64,000 bases of DNA from Cristatella mucedo (taxonomy: Eukaryota > Bryozoa > Phylactolaemata > Cristatellidae). The translations under genes were made by a program, and so were the position numbers. The notes beneath the pieces are model-generated. The model was not told the origin of the DNA. It searched no databases and was given only the letters and a program-made list of their open reading frames with translations. This document shows, in pieces, positions 1 through 12,023 of this stretch; the first letter of the stretch is position 1, and every line of letters starts with the position of its first letter. The stretch covers positions 1,865,001 to 1,929,000 of the forward strand of contig WPIO01000005.1 in assembly GCA_009760855.2 (NCBI GenBank). The letters are read 5' to 3'.

Positions 1-1220
1 ATCAAAACGAGCGGCAGCTAGGATTGCACATTCGCACTAAGCAACGTCTGTTCCTTGTGGTTCTTGCGTGTTTAGAATTACGATCGAGAGGAGGTTTTCT
101 CAAGGAAGTTCTCCGGGATAGTTCGATGGTGTAAATATTCATAGAAAGTCGTTGTGTAGCGAGCCTGTTTTGTGACCGCCGCCAGGCTGGCTGGTGCTGT
201 GCATGGCTATGCTGCCCGTCGGCATCCTTGAGAGCTTCAACCATATGCTCAAGACTCGGAGCGTGCAAGAGTGAGGCTCGATTTATACACAGCGAGCGCG
301 CTTCCGCTACCGCTCCCACATTTCCACGCCTTCTAAAGTTGGGTGGGTGGGGGTGTGTGAGCGAGCGTACGTCTGTCACTTGATTCAGCGAAATATTTAT
401 GCTTTTTAAAGCACGATTAAAGTAAATAACGCTCTGGATGGCGCTTGTAAAGTACCTTGGCCGCGACCACCTTGATATGAGGTCTTCTCGTCTCTTGGCG
501 GCGTCTCTGCGGTACGCGCTGCTGCTGCTCGCTCTGGTTTGTAGCGAACACACTTTTGTCTCTTTGGCATCCGCGGTAGCCCTGCCATCTCGCGTCGTCG
601 CCATTGCTTGACTCTCCCCGTGAGAGACAGAGCGTACGAGTTATGAGAAGGAGGAATGAAACCTTCTCCTCGGCTGTCGGAGGTTCAATTGCAGAGGCAC
701 CACGAGTGCAATTTAGTGATCATTCTTCGTACATGGATTTCAAGAGAAAGCTCCGCTTATTAATATTAAGAGGATTTTAAAAATTAAGCATAAATAAGCA
801 CAGGTAATCAGCGTACACAAATTTTGGACGCATGAAAGCGAAAGCGAAATTTGTGCTTGTTATCGTTTTCAACGAAGCCAAGTAAGCGATAATAGCGGTA
901 ATGCCGACATTGTAAATGCACAAGGTTGCAGAATTTATTAAGGCAAGTGGGAGCTTTACATATTTTTCACGAGTCCATGGAGTTTTTCCACAGAATGAGG
1001 CCGATCACTACTTGGACTTAAATCATCCAGCCCAACGGCGCTTAAGTACGGTGGATGCTTTGAGTTTCTTGTCTGAGCAGCAAATAAACAGCGACGGTAA
1101 GCTTTTGGGCAGTGGTATGTGAGCATTTCTAGGGGAATCTTTTGTATCTCTGTATTCTGTTGTTAATACTTGCATTTGCGGATTGAAATGGCAAAGCTGT
1201 CACCTTAGAACCCCTGCTAA
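1..1220. other. Intergenic sequence, no gene supported
   Basis: No recognisable gene or repeat family. A 200-codon minus frame (604 to 2) starts with an Ala/Ser/Arg-rich stretch and has a donor-like AAG/GTACTT near 452. It could be a first exon, but nothing in it matches a known family, so it is not called. Confidence 0.4.
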
Positions 1221-1316
1221 GTGTCTCGAAGAAAGTTTTTAAGTTCTCTAAGGGCGCTATTCAAATCTTCTGCTACTTTTACTACTACTACTAGTATTAC
1301 TCTTATTACTGCTACT
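1221..1316 (+). repeat. LINE 3' tail remnant
   Basis: The segment resembles the terminal part of the local CR1/L2-like LINE (AAGTTCTCTAAGGGCGCT) and is followed by a degenerate ACT/ATT trinucleotide run, the usual end of this family. No coding part is attached, so this is a very short 5'-truncated copy or a SINE borrowing the LINE tail. The 900 bases after it (to about 2220) hold nothing I recognise. Confidence 0.5.
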
Positions 1317-2221
1317 ATAAAGTCCCAAAATATGCGAGAGTTCTAGTAGGTACTCATGTGAGTTGATAGAAGTTTTGAGGGCCCAGCATATCGCCAAAAC
1401 GCAGCAACGTAAGTTTGAAGTTTTATATTAATTGCTTAACGGACGCACTGTCGATCGTGAACTCGAGGAGTCCGTGGCTCTTGCAAGCCAGCGACACGGA
1501 AGAAGTACAAGTTGGCATAATTAAGTCACGCCGGATGCACGACGCGCACAGTTGTCGCCGCTGAGAATAGCAGCGGTAGGCCAGCGCTCGCTGTAGGAGG
1601 AGAGGCTGAGACTACGAGAATAGGGGTATAAAGAAAGTAGGCATTCAGACTGGAAGCAATTAATCGTCGACGCTCGCTCGGATTAACTAGCAGAGCAGCT
1701 GGTGAAGTGCGCCAGCTGCTGCAGCCGAAAGCGTATAACAGCTCCCAGGCACGAGGCTCGCAGGCCGAAGTGCCTTGCACTCCGCGACGCTTCGCCACTG
1801 CGTCCAGCTAGACTGACCGAGCACACGATGCAGCATCGCACGATGGGCTTCCGTCGTGCGATGCAGTCAGCGCGCGACGGAATGCTGAATGGCACACTAT
1901 TCGCAGCAGCTGAGGTCTCACGCAGCTGCTGCCCAAGCTTCGCTTGCTCAGCTGTTCGGCTCAACTGCTCAGTACCAATGTCCCCTGCGAGAAAGCCTCG
2001 TCCCGGGCAAGAATGCAGCCTGTGATTACATCTAGGTCTGTTTTAGCTGTGGCGTTCTTTTCCGTCAGGTTCTTCTGCAGCGGCGAGAGTGGTCTGCAGT
2101 CGCAGCGCTGCCACAAGATCGCCAATCGATATCTTGCTGAGCAGCGGACTCAGCAAGAGGGTCACTTTGTGCGGTTTTTAAGTGAAGCTTGGCGTGAAGT
2201 CACGTGAAGCGTCTGGCCCCC

Positions 2222-2323
2222 AATCTCCATCGCCATTCTATGACTGTCACAGCGAAAAGACCGAGTTATCTGAGAGAGCTATATAAAATGTAATAGTAAT
2301 AGTAATATTATTATTATTATTAT
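2222..2323 (+). repeat. LINE 3' tail remnant
   Basis: A degenerate copy of the LINE terminus (GAGTTATCTGAGAGAGCT) followed by an ATT/AGT trinucleotide run. It is oriented plus and has no coding sequence. Confidence 0.45.
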
Positions 2324-2409
2324 AGACTGCCAAAGTTTACTGTCACCAAAGTCAGCATATTTGACTCCATGCGTATGCCATTCTCCGTGCATTAAGTATG
2401 CCCTTCGAT

Positions 2410-2840
2410 ATACAGACATCGTCTGGGAATCGCGAAACCTTAAACATGTTGATATTTAAGCTTATTGAAAAAGTATCCTAGTCGCATCCAGTACTCAATC
2501 CTCCGTCCGACCTAGGCTCGCTGATGGAATACTACGACAAGACGTTTGCAGACGTTCTTGACGATTTAGCTCCACTAATTAAGCACAATTTACGCCCTCG
2601 TCTTGATAATCTAGGGCTTTACGAAGATGCTGAAACCAGCAAGGAGTATATAATACATGCTGGATAAACATACACTCGATAAAAACAGACAACTCGATTT
2701 ACTGGCGTGCGAAGATTATTTTGAATCGTAGGAAATCCATCCTAACTAAGTTTAGGTCCAGCTTCTATAAGAGCACAGCTGAATCGCACGCGGGAAATCT
2801 AAACGTATCGGTGTCGGTCATCAACTGTAACTATACCCTT
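2410..2840 (+). pseudogene. LINE ORF2 fragment (endonuclease/RT linker)
   Basis: Broken reading frames correspond to the segment after the endonuclease domain of the local CR1/L2-like LINE. Recognisable pieces include an ESRNLKHVDI-like stretch, a DLGSLMEYYDKTFADVLDD-like stretch and the downstream aspartate/proline-rich linker. Better copies lie at 14.4 and 24.6 kb. There are several stops and no continuous frame, so this is an old dead fragment. Confidence 0.55.
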
Positions 2841-3103
2841 TACTGCTCCCAAGTCAACTCGTAGCATATTTATTTTAAATCCGATCAATGTATTAATTGC
2901 TCGGTGAAAGTGCATACATGAAGTGCATACGATGAAAGTGCATACGATGAAGATACATAAATAAAAGCTTGAGGCTTAATGTGTAAGGAAATGTTACGAA
3001 CAAGGCTGTCGGTAAATGTTGCGTCACGAGTGACGACTTTTGCATCAGGTCAAAACTTCCCACCCAAAGGCGAACAGTTAAAATGCTCCTCTCAGTCTTG
3101 CTA

Positions 3104-3114
3104 ACACGCACGCA

Positions 3115-3145
<31 letters not shown>

Positions 3146-3156
3146 CGACGCACACA
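3104..3156. repeat. CA microsatellite
   Basis: An imperfect ACGC/CA run with a pure CA core of about 15 units. Confidence 0.85.
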
Positions 3157-3879
3157 TGCAGTGCCCACACGCTTGTCATATATACCTTTAGAACGCCGTG
3201 TCTTTTCTCATTTGGACTTACTCAAACAACCTTGCTGAACGACTATTCATACTTCGGCAAACACTTTTGCAGTTGGTTTGGCCACTCAAAGTTCGAACAC
3301 AGTGCACGCCCAGGCAGTGTCATTTAATTTGGAGCCAGGAAACATTAAACAGGCACGTCGCTATACTTAGCAAGATTTCTGCCGAGAAAAGCTGCGTGCT
3401 GGTGGATTGCGATGCGTGATCGGGCAGCAGCAGTTACAACCGGTCTGCACTCACAGTGGCCAGCCGGTACTTCCAAAAGCCCGCGCCGACTGCTGTGGCT
3501 GCGCCATTAGAGAGCTTATTGCAGCCCACTCAAAGCCTGGGCGACTTTTTCGCGCGGATGCGGCAGCCAACATCAAGCTCAATCACACGAAATCAAGAGG
3601 GTGTGATAAGCATAATAAGTCAAGAGCCGAGAAAGTGAATGGCGTGGATGAATCCGCAGCGCTGGATGGTTGTACAGATATGCAAGAGCAAGCCGTCGGA
3701 GAAAGGATGTCATTGCGTGGGAGCGAGATCCGCAGCTTAGGGCTAGCAGAGCAAAACCCTCTGCCCCATTTGTTTTTTTTTTAGTAAAAATTGTATAGCT
3801 AACGTATTGCCCTCTGAGAACCTGAATGCCAGTCGGAGGCTGGAATTGATGCAGCACTGTAGCTAAATGAGGTGGGGCT

Positions 3880-4593
3880 TCTCCGTGGCCATGATCTTAT
3901 AAGTCAGAGTGGTCTTGCTGGCCTACCGGTATGTGCAATCAGGCGCTTACAGCGGTTGCAAAACTCAGCAACTAGGCTTGTCTGTCGTGAGCGTCGCAGT
4001 TGCCACATCACACCGCTTCTCGCCGACCTGCACTGGCTACCAGTCAAGCAACACACCGACTTCAATGTTTTGTCGCTCACTTTTAGGTCTCTTCATTCGT
4101 TGGCTCCAGCCTATCTCTCAGATCTACTTCCCCACCAGGCCAAGCATCGTACCACCCGCTTTTCGGAATCCAACAGTCTACAAATAGCTCGTACACACCT
4201 CAAATCCTTTGGAGACCGTGCATTTAGTTTGTATGCTCCCAAAGCCTGGAACTCCCTCCCGACTTGCGTCAGAACATCCCCTGACTTGACCACATTAAAA
4301 AAACCTTAAAAAACACCTTTTTAGGACAGCATTTTGTGGGTCCCTGTGATTCTTCCTTCATGTGCATATGCATGCTGACACCAGGCATGCTGCCACTAAC
4401 TACATTTTCATGCTGACCCTGTGCATGTCACCCTTAACCATGTTATTCATGTTGTTCGTTTATCAAGCATGATATTACTCACCATTCAATCGCGTTTCCC
4501 TTTGCAACAAATGTAAAGCACATAGAAAGAGATTGAGTTATCCGAGGGCACTTTATCAAGTGCATTCTTATTCTTATTATTATTATTATTAGA
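3880..4593 (+). pseudogene. 5'-truncated LINE, RT C-terminus and 3' UTR
   Basis: The plus frame 3872-4309 encodes the C-terminal region after the reverse-transcriptase palm of the CR1/L2-like LINE: the LVCRERRSCHITPLLADLHW stretch, then FRSLHSLAPAYLSDLLPHQ and AFSLYAPKAWNSLP. The frame ends early in a poly-A-type frameshift near 4300. A 3' UTR with repeated CATGCTGAC units follows, then the conserved GAGGGCACTTTATCAAG terminus and an ATT run at 4575-4592. The copy lacks endonuclease and catalytic RT motifs and cannot transpose by itself. Confidence 0.85.
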
Positions 4594-7500
4594 GTAAGGA
4601 TTTTGATTTTTACCCGTTGAATTACCAGGAGCTATTGCAACTCTTTCAGCCAAGAAGACACACAACTTAACTCTTAGTGGAGCCATGCTCATCACTAGTT
4701 GTAGAAGCTAAATTATTTTGTTGGGCAGAAAAGGCAACATTGAATTGCACTGGTCCACTCTCGTCAGAACTAGGGAGCTAATAAAATCTACAGCCAGCCA
4801 GTCGGATAGTAAAGCGTGGGCGTGCTACATCAGCCATTATGACATACGTAAATTATGGCTCAGAATGTATCAGCTATGCCCTTCAATTGCATTGGCGGTT
4901 AGGATTGGAGCGGGACACATCTAGCTCTCTGTGGATGTCGAAGGGAGATTTCTTCGCTAAAAATGATGATGGACTCATACAAAGGCATTAACCTGCTTCA
5001 TTTTGTTTTATTTTATTTTATTTATTTAATTTTTTAATTTATTTTATTTTTATTTTTATTATATTTTATTCATTTCATTAGCTAGGCTTCATTATCGCAG
5101 TGCTCTGCTACTGTGGGCATGCGTGGGTGCATCGAGGCAGCATCAGCGACTCTGAGCCGGGCTTCGACGTGCCGGCTTCACCATTATTGCCACATGTCGG
5201 CAAAGACTCACATAGATAGTTATGAGCACTGTGTTTGCGGGACAGAAAATCAATGCTGGATCCGCTGAAACGTGCTAGTTACGATAGGTAATCCCAAATA
5301 TTAGATAGGAATCGGACCTCGTGACTAGTGCTGTGGAGGATGTCTTTTGAACAGATGTTTTAAGGGCGAAGCAGTCATCGAAGAGGAGGACTCCGCTAAA
5401 TTCCGAGCTTGGGATTGCGGTAGCACTGAGGTATTGCCAACTACAAGAGCATTCTCTCTCCACTTCCAGCTTTTCATTTAAGTCTCCAGCGAACGGGCAT
5501 TAGGTAGTATCAATCCTCAGCCTAAGGAAAGTAGCTGACCAGTGATTACTACGCAATTATCTTCTTCGGTTTAAAAAAAATGTTCGTGCATGGACTCGCG
5601 CTTATCAAGAGTTGACCCGTCAGGTAACGTGAAAATGCGACTGTGAAACATTATTTTGAAATTTGCATTCCAGGAACCATCAAAGGACGTCTCGAGCGTT
5701 ACTTGAGGCTGAAACAATTCGTGTCCATCAGCACGACCCTACAGCCTCTAGCTTTCCAAGCCAGTGCTCAACTAATCGAGCTGTAGAAAATCCGCCTTCC
5801 CTTACTGCAGTTTATATCCCTTATTTGCAGTGCATAGAGCATTGGCTAAATGGTTCCACTGCCCTTATTGTGCAATCAAACCGATTGCGGCCAAGTGACG
5901 GTGAAGGTCATTGACAACGGTCATCAATATGGGTTCCGATGTTTGCATTGCTCCGCTCTGTAATGGGCAGGCCATGAGTTTCTCGCATCTCGCACCGGTG
6001 CATGTAACGCGTGGGACTGATAATGCAATTGCACGGGCTTGGCGTCAGCCCTGTTGTCTAGATTATCTAAAGTGGGGCAGCCGGAGTCGGCCCGTCCTCT
6101 GTTAGATGCTCTGGGTGCCATCGTCTGCGTCTGAGTGGTCGCCGAGAGTGTCACGGTCGCGCTTTTGCCCTGAAGTGCCACAGAGCTGCTTACTGCAGCC
6201 AGGCTGCAGTGACTCTGCAGTAGTGATGAGATCGGCAGCCCTAGTGCCGCAGCTCAGCTGTACGGACAGCACCACATCGCTGGCCCCGACACTAAGCGAA
6301 ACAATAGCCTTCGCACTAAACGGCGAAAGAGCTGCATACGTGTGTGGTAGTCGTGCGTTTCAATGGAACTCGACATATAGCTGAGGTATGCTTTAGTCTG
6401 CGAAGCTTAATGCCTCACAACGTGACGGTGAAGAAACGGCTATTTCTGAATGACGGCAGCTCATCGCTCGTCGAGCAGAGTGTCAGTTGCCGGGTGAGTA
6501 GAAGCACATGTGCATTTCGGGACGTACTCCTTAAGACGAAGCAACCAGTTAACGCTAGCCTAGGGCGTGAGCCAACCTAGTTTGAGCAGTTCCCTGAAAT
6601 AAACCTGGAAGGCTGGAAATGCCAGTGCAAACGAGTGCAGTAGCACCAGGCGAGTGGCCCACAAAGCCAAACGGCCTCGAATATAAAAATATCAATAGTT
6701 ATTACGGCGATCGTACGAGAACCCTGTTCGAGTTGGTCAGCTCTTCGTGTTTAACATGGAGGACGGCAGTCCTTGGAAGTCAAGCGATCGCGACTACTGC
6801 CTTGTAGGCAAAGCACTAGCCGGAGAGTGGCGAGTAAACACTCGGATCTGTACTGACCAGGAGTAGCAATGAGGCAGCCGGGTGCTGCTCAGAGCACTCA
6901 CGTGGGCGCTAAGAAATTTGCCATTGCAACGGAAGCACAATGAAGTAGAATCTATGCGGCTGTGACCTTGACGGTCACCACTTCTAAGGTTGCGAAAACA
7001 GAGCGATCGCTGCCCGAAATCCAGTCACCGGTGGCCTCCGCCTATAAAGCAGTCTCTCGCCACAGTCAAGCAAGCCTCCTTACAAGAACCTCTCCTCTTG
7101 TAGAGCGAGCGCACGCTACTGGGCTGCTTTGCATTGTCGGAAGGTCAGCTCGTAAGCCGTTGGCATTGCGATTTTGTTGGTAAGTCAACCAGCTTTACCG
7201 GTTCCTGCAAAAGATTGTATGGAGCAATAAATTTCCTTTAAAATGTGCTTCTGATTGGCACTTAATTTCCACGAGGCGTAGATATGGTGTCTGATAATTG
7301 GTAGTATTATAGCCAAAGGCGGTTAGGTACTTTGGATAGCATTGAACAGCTCGGCTAAGCGCTGGACCGCATACTGCATGACTAGCTACTTACTATATTG
7401 CAGCCTAACTGAACGCAGGACGCCGGTAAGCCAGAATTGAACTTCAACTACGACTAATAGTAAGCGAAAACCTTGGTCCTGGTGGCAAAGGAATCTCCGC

Positions 7501-9280
7501 GTACGCGCACGCACACGATTCTGATTTCACTATGAAAACTAGCGGCCAACGCCGGCCCCGCGCCTCAGGCTGTGCAGCGACGTGCCAATTACTATATATG
7601 CCAGGCTCCGCGCAGGTCGTACTACTTTCAGTGCGCTGGACGATATCTGGACAGACGCCGATGAGAGAGTTGCAACGCAGTTTGCCGACGCTGGCCCGCG
7701 CCTCAGGCTGTGCAGCGACCAGGCGTTTAATACCAGAGACTCCGCGCAGGTCGTACTACTTACAGTGCGCTAGACGATGCCCGGGCGATCGGTGATGAGA
7801 GAGTGGCAGTGCAGCTTGCCGAGGTTGGCAAACAGTCCAAGACGCACGGGCACCGGGTCGGTCCAGCACGGCGCGGCGGCGCGGCAGCCAAGATCGGCTG
7901 GGACCGCCGCCGCAACCGCCGCTGCGGCCTTGCAACGCCTTAAACTAATACAATGCCCGTTATCTAGGCTAGGCCTCTGATCGACGCTAGCGTGGACAGC
8001 AAAAACGAGAGGGGCCAGCGTTGCGTCTGTGCTTGCTCCAGCGTCCCCCCCCCCGATCCTTTCCCCTGCCTGATAAACGATTGCAAATGCGCGCCGCCCC
8101 CCCCCCCCGCGATGATGGTGCGCCTGATGGCCTGATGGCCGCTGGTTGCCCGGCGTCGGTTTCCAACGAGTCTCTGCGAAACTTTCGCGGAGCAATCGGT
8201 GCTACATTTATCAAGGCGGCGATCGATCCCGATTCTCAGCTAGTCCGCGTCAAACGCGCTTAGCGGCTGCACATTTTGCTGCTGCGTCACTCGCAGGCGT
8301 GTGCTGGCGAGCCAATGTAAACTAGTTCGTCTTAACTCTCTCAGGAAATGCTTGCTAATGCCTCTCGATAGGTCTCATCCATCCACGCTTGCTTTAATCG
8401 ACGCCATTGAGGAGACGGCGCCCGAACGTACGCCGGAGCCGGAATCGTCTTTCGCGCCCTGCATATGAACGTGGTTCCCTAGACTTCTTGATAGCTGCCA
8501 GCGAGGAAGGTTGCCTTCCGTAATCAAAGGTGTGTATCTCATAACAGGAGAGCTGGTGGATAAACGGTAAACAGCATAAACTGCAGGATTGATAAAGCCA
8601 ATAAGCTATGCCTAATGTAGCAAATTTGCCACGCACCGTAAGTATAGCCAACAGGTTCATTTTGAATAATTTTTGTTACCGTCAAAACCACTGAGTCGAC
8701 ACTATTTGATGAAAAGGGATTTCTGTTTGATAAGTCTAAATAGAGATTATGTCTTTCTGCCTAACCAAGTGAACTCCAGGTTTATGTGCGTATGCCTACC
8801 CGGCGAACCAAAAATAAATATTAACCTGAACTCTAAAAATGAAGAACCAAATTTTACTAAATGCATTTAGTTAAAGAGGAATGTTACTTAAAGACTTTCA
8901 GATCGCTCTGACCTTTTCGCTATGCAACAGGCACTCTCTGACTCGGGTGGCTGGATATGAATTGGTTGGCTGACATTCCAACTCACTTAAAGCACTATCC
9001 ATTCACCGAATCGTTTGCTCGCGTCCCGTTCACGTCGCCGTCATGAGGCGAATAAGCCTGCTAAATTCGGCTTGCTATGGTAGCGTGCTTGGTGAGCCCA
9101 CTGTCAGGCGAGTGAAACATGCTGCTCAACCTCTAGGTAAACGACGGTACGATCGAGAATAATTCTGCGTGGCCGAGAAGGACGCTCGTGCTAAACGGCT
9201 CGCGAGTTACGGCGCTAGTCTCGTTAGGTGACGGCGCATCTCTTCACTCGGCAAATCTATGCTTGACAGAAGCGAACCGA
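4594..9280. other. Intergenic sequence
   Basis: No gene is supported. Visible structure is limited to a TTTTA-rich run at about 4999-5088, a C-homopolymer pair near 8046 and 8098, and the tandem duplication at 7550-7825 listed separately. Frames in this stretch are short, lack known motifs and overlap on both strands. Confidence 0.4.
7550..7825. repeat. Two-copy tandem repeat, about 135 bp
   Basis: The landmark GCGCCTCAGGCTGTGCAGCG occurs at 7560 and 7698, CTCCGCGCAGGTCGTACTAC at 7606 and 7740, and GATGAGAGAGT at 7660 and 7794. The offsets are 138, 134 and 134, so two diverged copies of a unit of about 135 bp lie head to tail. Part of the unit is open in two frames, but no protein family is recognised. 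Confidence 0.8.
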
Positions 9281-9285
9281 AGCTT

Positions 9286-9288
9286 CCG

Positions 9289-9376
<88 letters not shown>

Positions 9377-9540
9377 GAAAGGGAAAGAGAAAGAGAGAAA
9401 AAAGAAATGGAGGGAGAGAGAGAGAGAGAGGTGGAGAGAGCGGGAAAGAGAAAAAGAGAAATGGAGGGAGGGAGACAGACAAAGGGAAAAAGACACAGAG
9501 AGAGATGGAGGGAGAGAGAGAGAGAGAGAGAGGAAGAGAG
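9286..9540. repeat. GA-rich microsatellite
   Basis: A 250-bp purine tract of AG dinucleotides interrupted by AAAG and GGGAG variants. It produces spurious Arg-Glu and Leu-Ser open frames on both strands. Confidence 0.95.
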
Positions 9541-9640
9541 ACCGCGACCAGGGCAACGTCTTGCACGCGGCGCTTGCACGCGCGTGCAGTCAAGTCCGCC
9601 TGGTTGCGAGCCAGGGTTCACGGCTTAGCCGCCGAAGGCT

Positions 9641-10939
9641 AGGTCAGCGCCGGCGGGCAGCTGACCCTTCGCTGAGATTTGAGCACTGCGTGCCCGACGA
9701 GCTTGCGCCGTGATTCCGCGGATCGATTTTTGCGTCTCGAAACGTAAAAAATCGGTGCTCAACGAACAGAAAACGGATGCACCTTCACGGTCAGCTCTCG
9801 GCCGGATTTCATAATTCAAATGTGTGGAAATCCTATTCCTAACTGACCTCCCAAGGTGCACAGTGGTGGGCGCACGCCTACATTAGGCTATTCCTGCACC
9901 GCTTGAATGCCACTCGTGCATTTCCTTGCGTTGACGTAAGCTTCATTTCATTCGCACTCAACCTGATGTTGCACGGCGTCAGCGGGGGAACCGGTTGGAA
10001 ACCGTCAAACGTGTACCCTCGAGCGGGAAACGTAGCTTTTAGGTGACTCGCTGTAACTGCAACGCTACCGGTAACTAGGCTAGCCGCCGCTGCGTCGCAC
10101 AGCTGTATCCGTAGTTGCTCAGCTCCGCAAGATCGGCCATTTATATTGAGCTCTCGGTCAAGCTTGACCGAGAGCTCAATAAAATATAAACGCCTGAGGG
10201 CGACACGGAGCTCTGCTTATTCCTTGAAAATCAGCTCGCGAAGGCCGCTTGCTATAAGCCCTGTAGTTTGACGCTCTCTAAGCGCCAGGTACGCGATACC
10301 ACACCAAACACCGAAGCGGGCTCTAAGGCGTTTATTCACACAGACGCGGCAGTGAACCAGTACGCGACTGCCTGCACGGCGGCCTCGACCTGACTGCCGG
10401 GCCTTTGCCGCCCGTTACTTATATACCAATGTCATAAATCGCAACAGCCCATAATCCTACGACAGTCTCATAATCTCAAAACAACCACAGGCTCTCGTAA
10501 TTTCGAGCGATTTATTAAACTGAGTGCTACATTTCAACTTTTCAACAGGGTGAGATGGACGCCAGCAGCTCCGCAACCCGACGTTGCCACTTGGTGAACG
10601 AGTGCATGCAATGAACGTGGGACGTCGCACGACGACCGGGCGAACGCTGGCGGCCGTTCGATCACCTGGCAACGGAGAGCGCACTCCCAGAGCTACGGAG
10701 CAGCAGAGCAGCGATACTTGTGATCTGCGCGACCACTTCCGCTGCCCTCGCCTAAATCGACGCTCGCAAAATATGCGGCAGCTGAGCATGCTGGTAGAAA
10801 CCGTCGCGTCATTTCCGCACTTTCAAAGCCGGGCCTAAAGTTGAGTAGAGACAGGTGTATGTTCCGCCAGCCCACTTTTACGTTCTTAAGGCATGCTATT
10901 AATGCCAGCGGCGCCCGACCGTCAGACGACAAAATCGAA
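9641..10939. other. Intergenic sequence with possible LTR-like segment
   Basis: No gene is seen. On the minus strand around 10330-10265 a TTAATAAACGCC-like signal followed by TGTTTGGTGTGGTATCGCG resembles a retroelement LTR, but I could not define both ends. A perfect palindrome at 10144 is listed separately. Confidence 0.3.
10144..10181. repeat. Perfect 38-bp palindrome
   Basis: The half-sequence TATTGAGCTCTCGGTCAAG is followed immediately by its exact reverse complement, centred on AAGCTT with no spacer. It can extrude as a cruciform. Neighbouring bases are AT-rich and add little pairing. Confidence 0.95.
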
Positions 10940-11640
10940 GCCCCTCCTCGATCCCCCGTGAGCCGAACAACGTAGCCGAGCTAAAGCGATGCCTTTGTAT
11001 GATGAACTTCCTCGGCCGGTTTGTGCTAAATCTGGCCACCGTCTTAAAACCGCTGAACGACCTCCTCTCGTCTGACTCAGTGTGGTACTGGGGGGGGGGA
11101 GGGGGGGAGAGAGTCTAACAAGAACAAGAAACATTCCTGGAAGCCAAGTTGCTTTTGACTTTTGGCTCCGGCGTTTGTTCCGGCTTATTTCGATCCGCAG
11201 AAGTCGGAGAATCGTCAGTGCCAAATAGCTACGGTCTATGCTATGGCGTTCCGCTGCAGTGCCATGGATCGGGAGAGCAAGATGTGCGACCTGTCGCATT
11301 TGCATCCCGCCGCACGTTGTCTGGCGCCGAAGCGAGATACGCTGTACAGTGTCGAGAAAGAGCGACGCGTGCGGCCGTGGGCGCGTGCAAGACATTCAGT
11401 CAGCTCATCATTGGCTGGATTTCCTTCGAGCTTCGCATTGGCCACGGATCGCTTACTTCCGTTACGGATGACAAAGAACCTTGACCGAGTACCGATTAGA
11501 TGTTGACGCCTATTGATGCGAATGATGCGTTTTAACCCTCGCGCCGTGTATGTGCGTGGAAAGATTCTGGTGATAGATGATACGCGGTCAAGAGCGCTGT
11601 TGCGTAGGAGCAGCGATGGACACAACCATACCGCCAAGAT
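10940..11640 (+). pseudogene. Ty3/Gypsy pol fragment (RT end and RNaseH)
   Basis: Shifting plus frames match the conserved order of Gypsy-type Pol after the RT palm. These are a CMMNFLGRFVLNLATVLKPL stretch (connection), then DSVWYW, then VPAYFDPQKSEN, then a degenerate RNaseH with PVAFASRRTLSGAEARYAVQ and SFELRIGHGSL, then DLDRVPIRC and a RMMRFNPRAVYV stretch. A poly-G run at 11090-11107 and many frameshifts break it. No integrase or LTR is identified next to it with confidence. It is a dead LTR-retrotransposon remnant in an invertebrate-type Gypsy lineage. Confidence 0.75.
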
Positions 11641-11649
11641 GGCTAAGCC

Positions 11650-11960
11650 GGTCCGAAGGCTAGATCTTAGGAAATAAAACCGTTCCTATTTGCAGGGGCG
11701 GTGCGATAGCAGAGCTACCTGGGCGGAGCCACAACAACGTGACCAATCAGGAGAGGCCTCGCTGATGGTGCTGTCCGAGAGCAGATACAAGCTGGTTGTC
11801 AGTAAACGTGCTCTGTTCATTACCGATGCGTCTTATTGTTACAGTCAGCATAAAAGTGACATCCTATTCCACGGGCCTCATTCACTTCCCCCCTCGGAGG
11901 TTGAGTATATATGGAGAACAGCAAGGGACCGAGTACAGACCATTGAGAGACTCCTCAGGT
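11650..11960 (+). repeat. Dispersed promoter-like repeat, copy 1
   Basis: The segment from CCGGTCCGAAGGCTAGA through GGGCGGAGCCACAACAACGT and CAATCAGGAGAGGCC recurs at 51229-51430, and in part at 51065-51180. It contains a CCAAT-like box. The other copies add a CTATAAACGCGCTCT box, so the unit may be an LTR or another retroelement promoter. Its position directly behind the Gypsy fragment supports an LTR origin, but ends and target duplications were not found. Confidence 0.55.
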
Positions 11961-12023
11961 GACTCGTGGGTGACACCTAACCCCCACACGACACGGATTG
12001 AATGCGAACGGAAAAGTTATAAT

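Noticed and set aside
2-604. 200-codon minus frame
   Set aside because: No known domain, biased to Arg/Ser. A donor-like site near 452 keeps a first-exon option open, but without RNA data it is not a feature.
3407-3784. Overlapping plus frames of 125 and 60 codons
   Set aside because: No motif, overlapping frames on both strands, and no link with the LINE fragment that follows.
9188-9642. Long frames of Arg-Glu, Leu-Ser or Lys-Glu repeats on both strands
   Set aside because: They are translations of the GA microsatellite.
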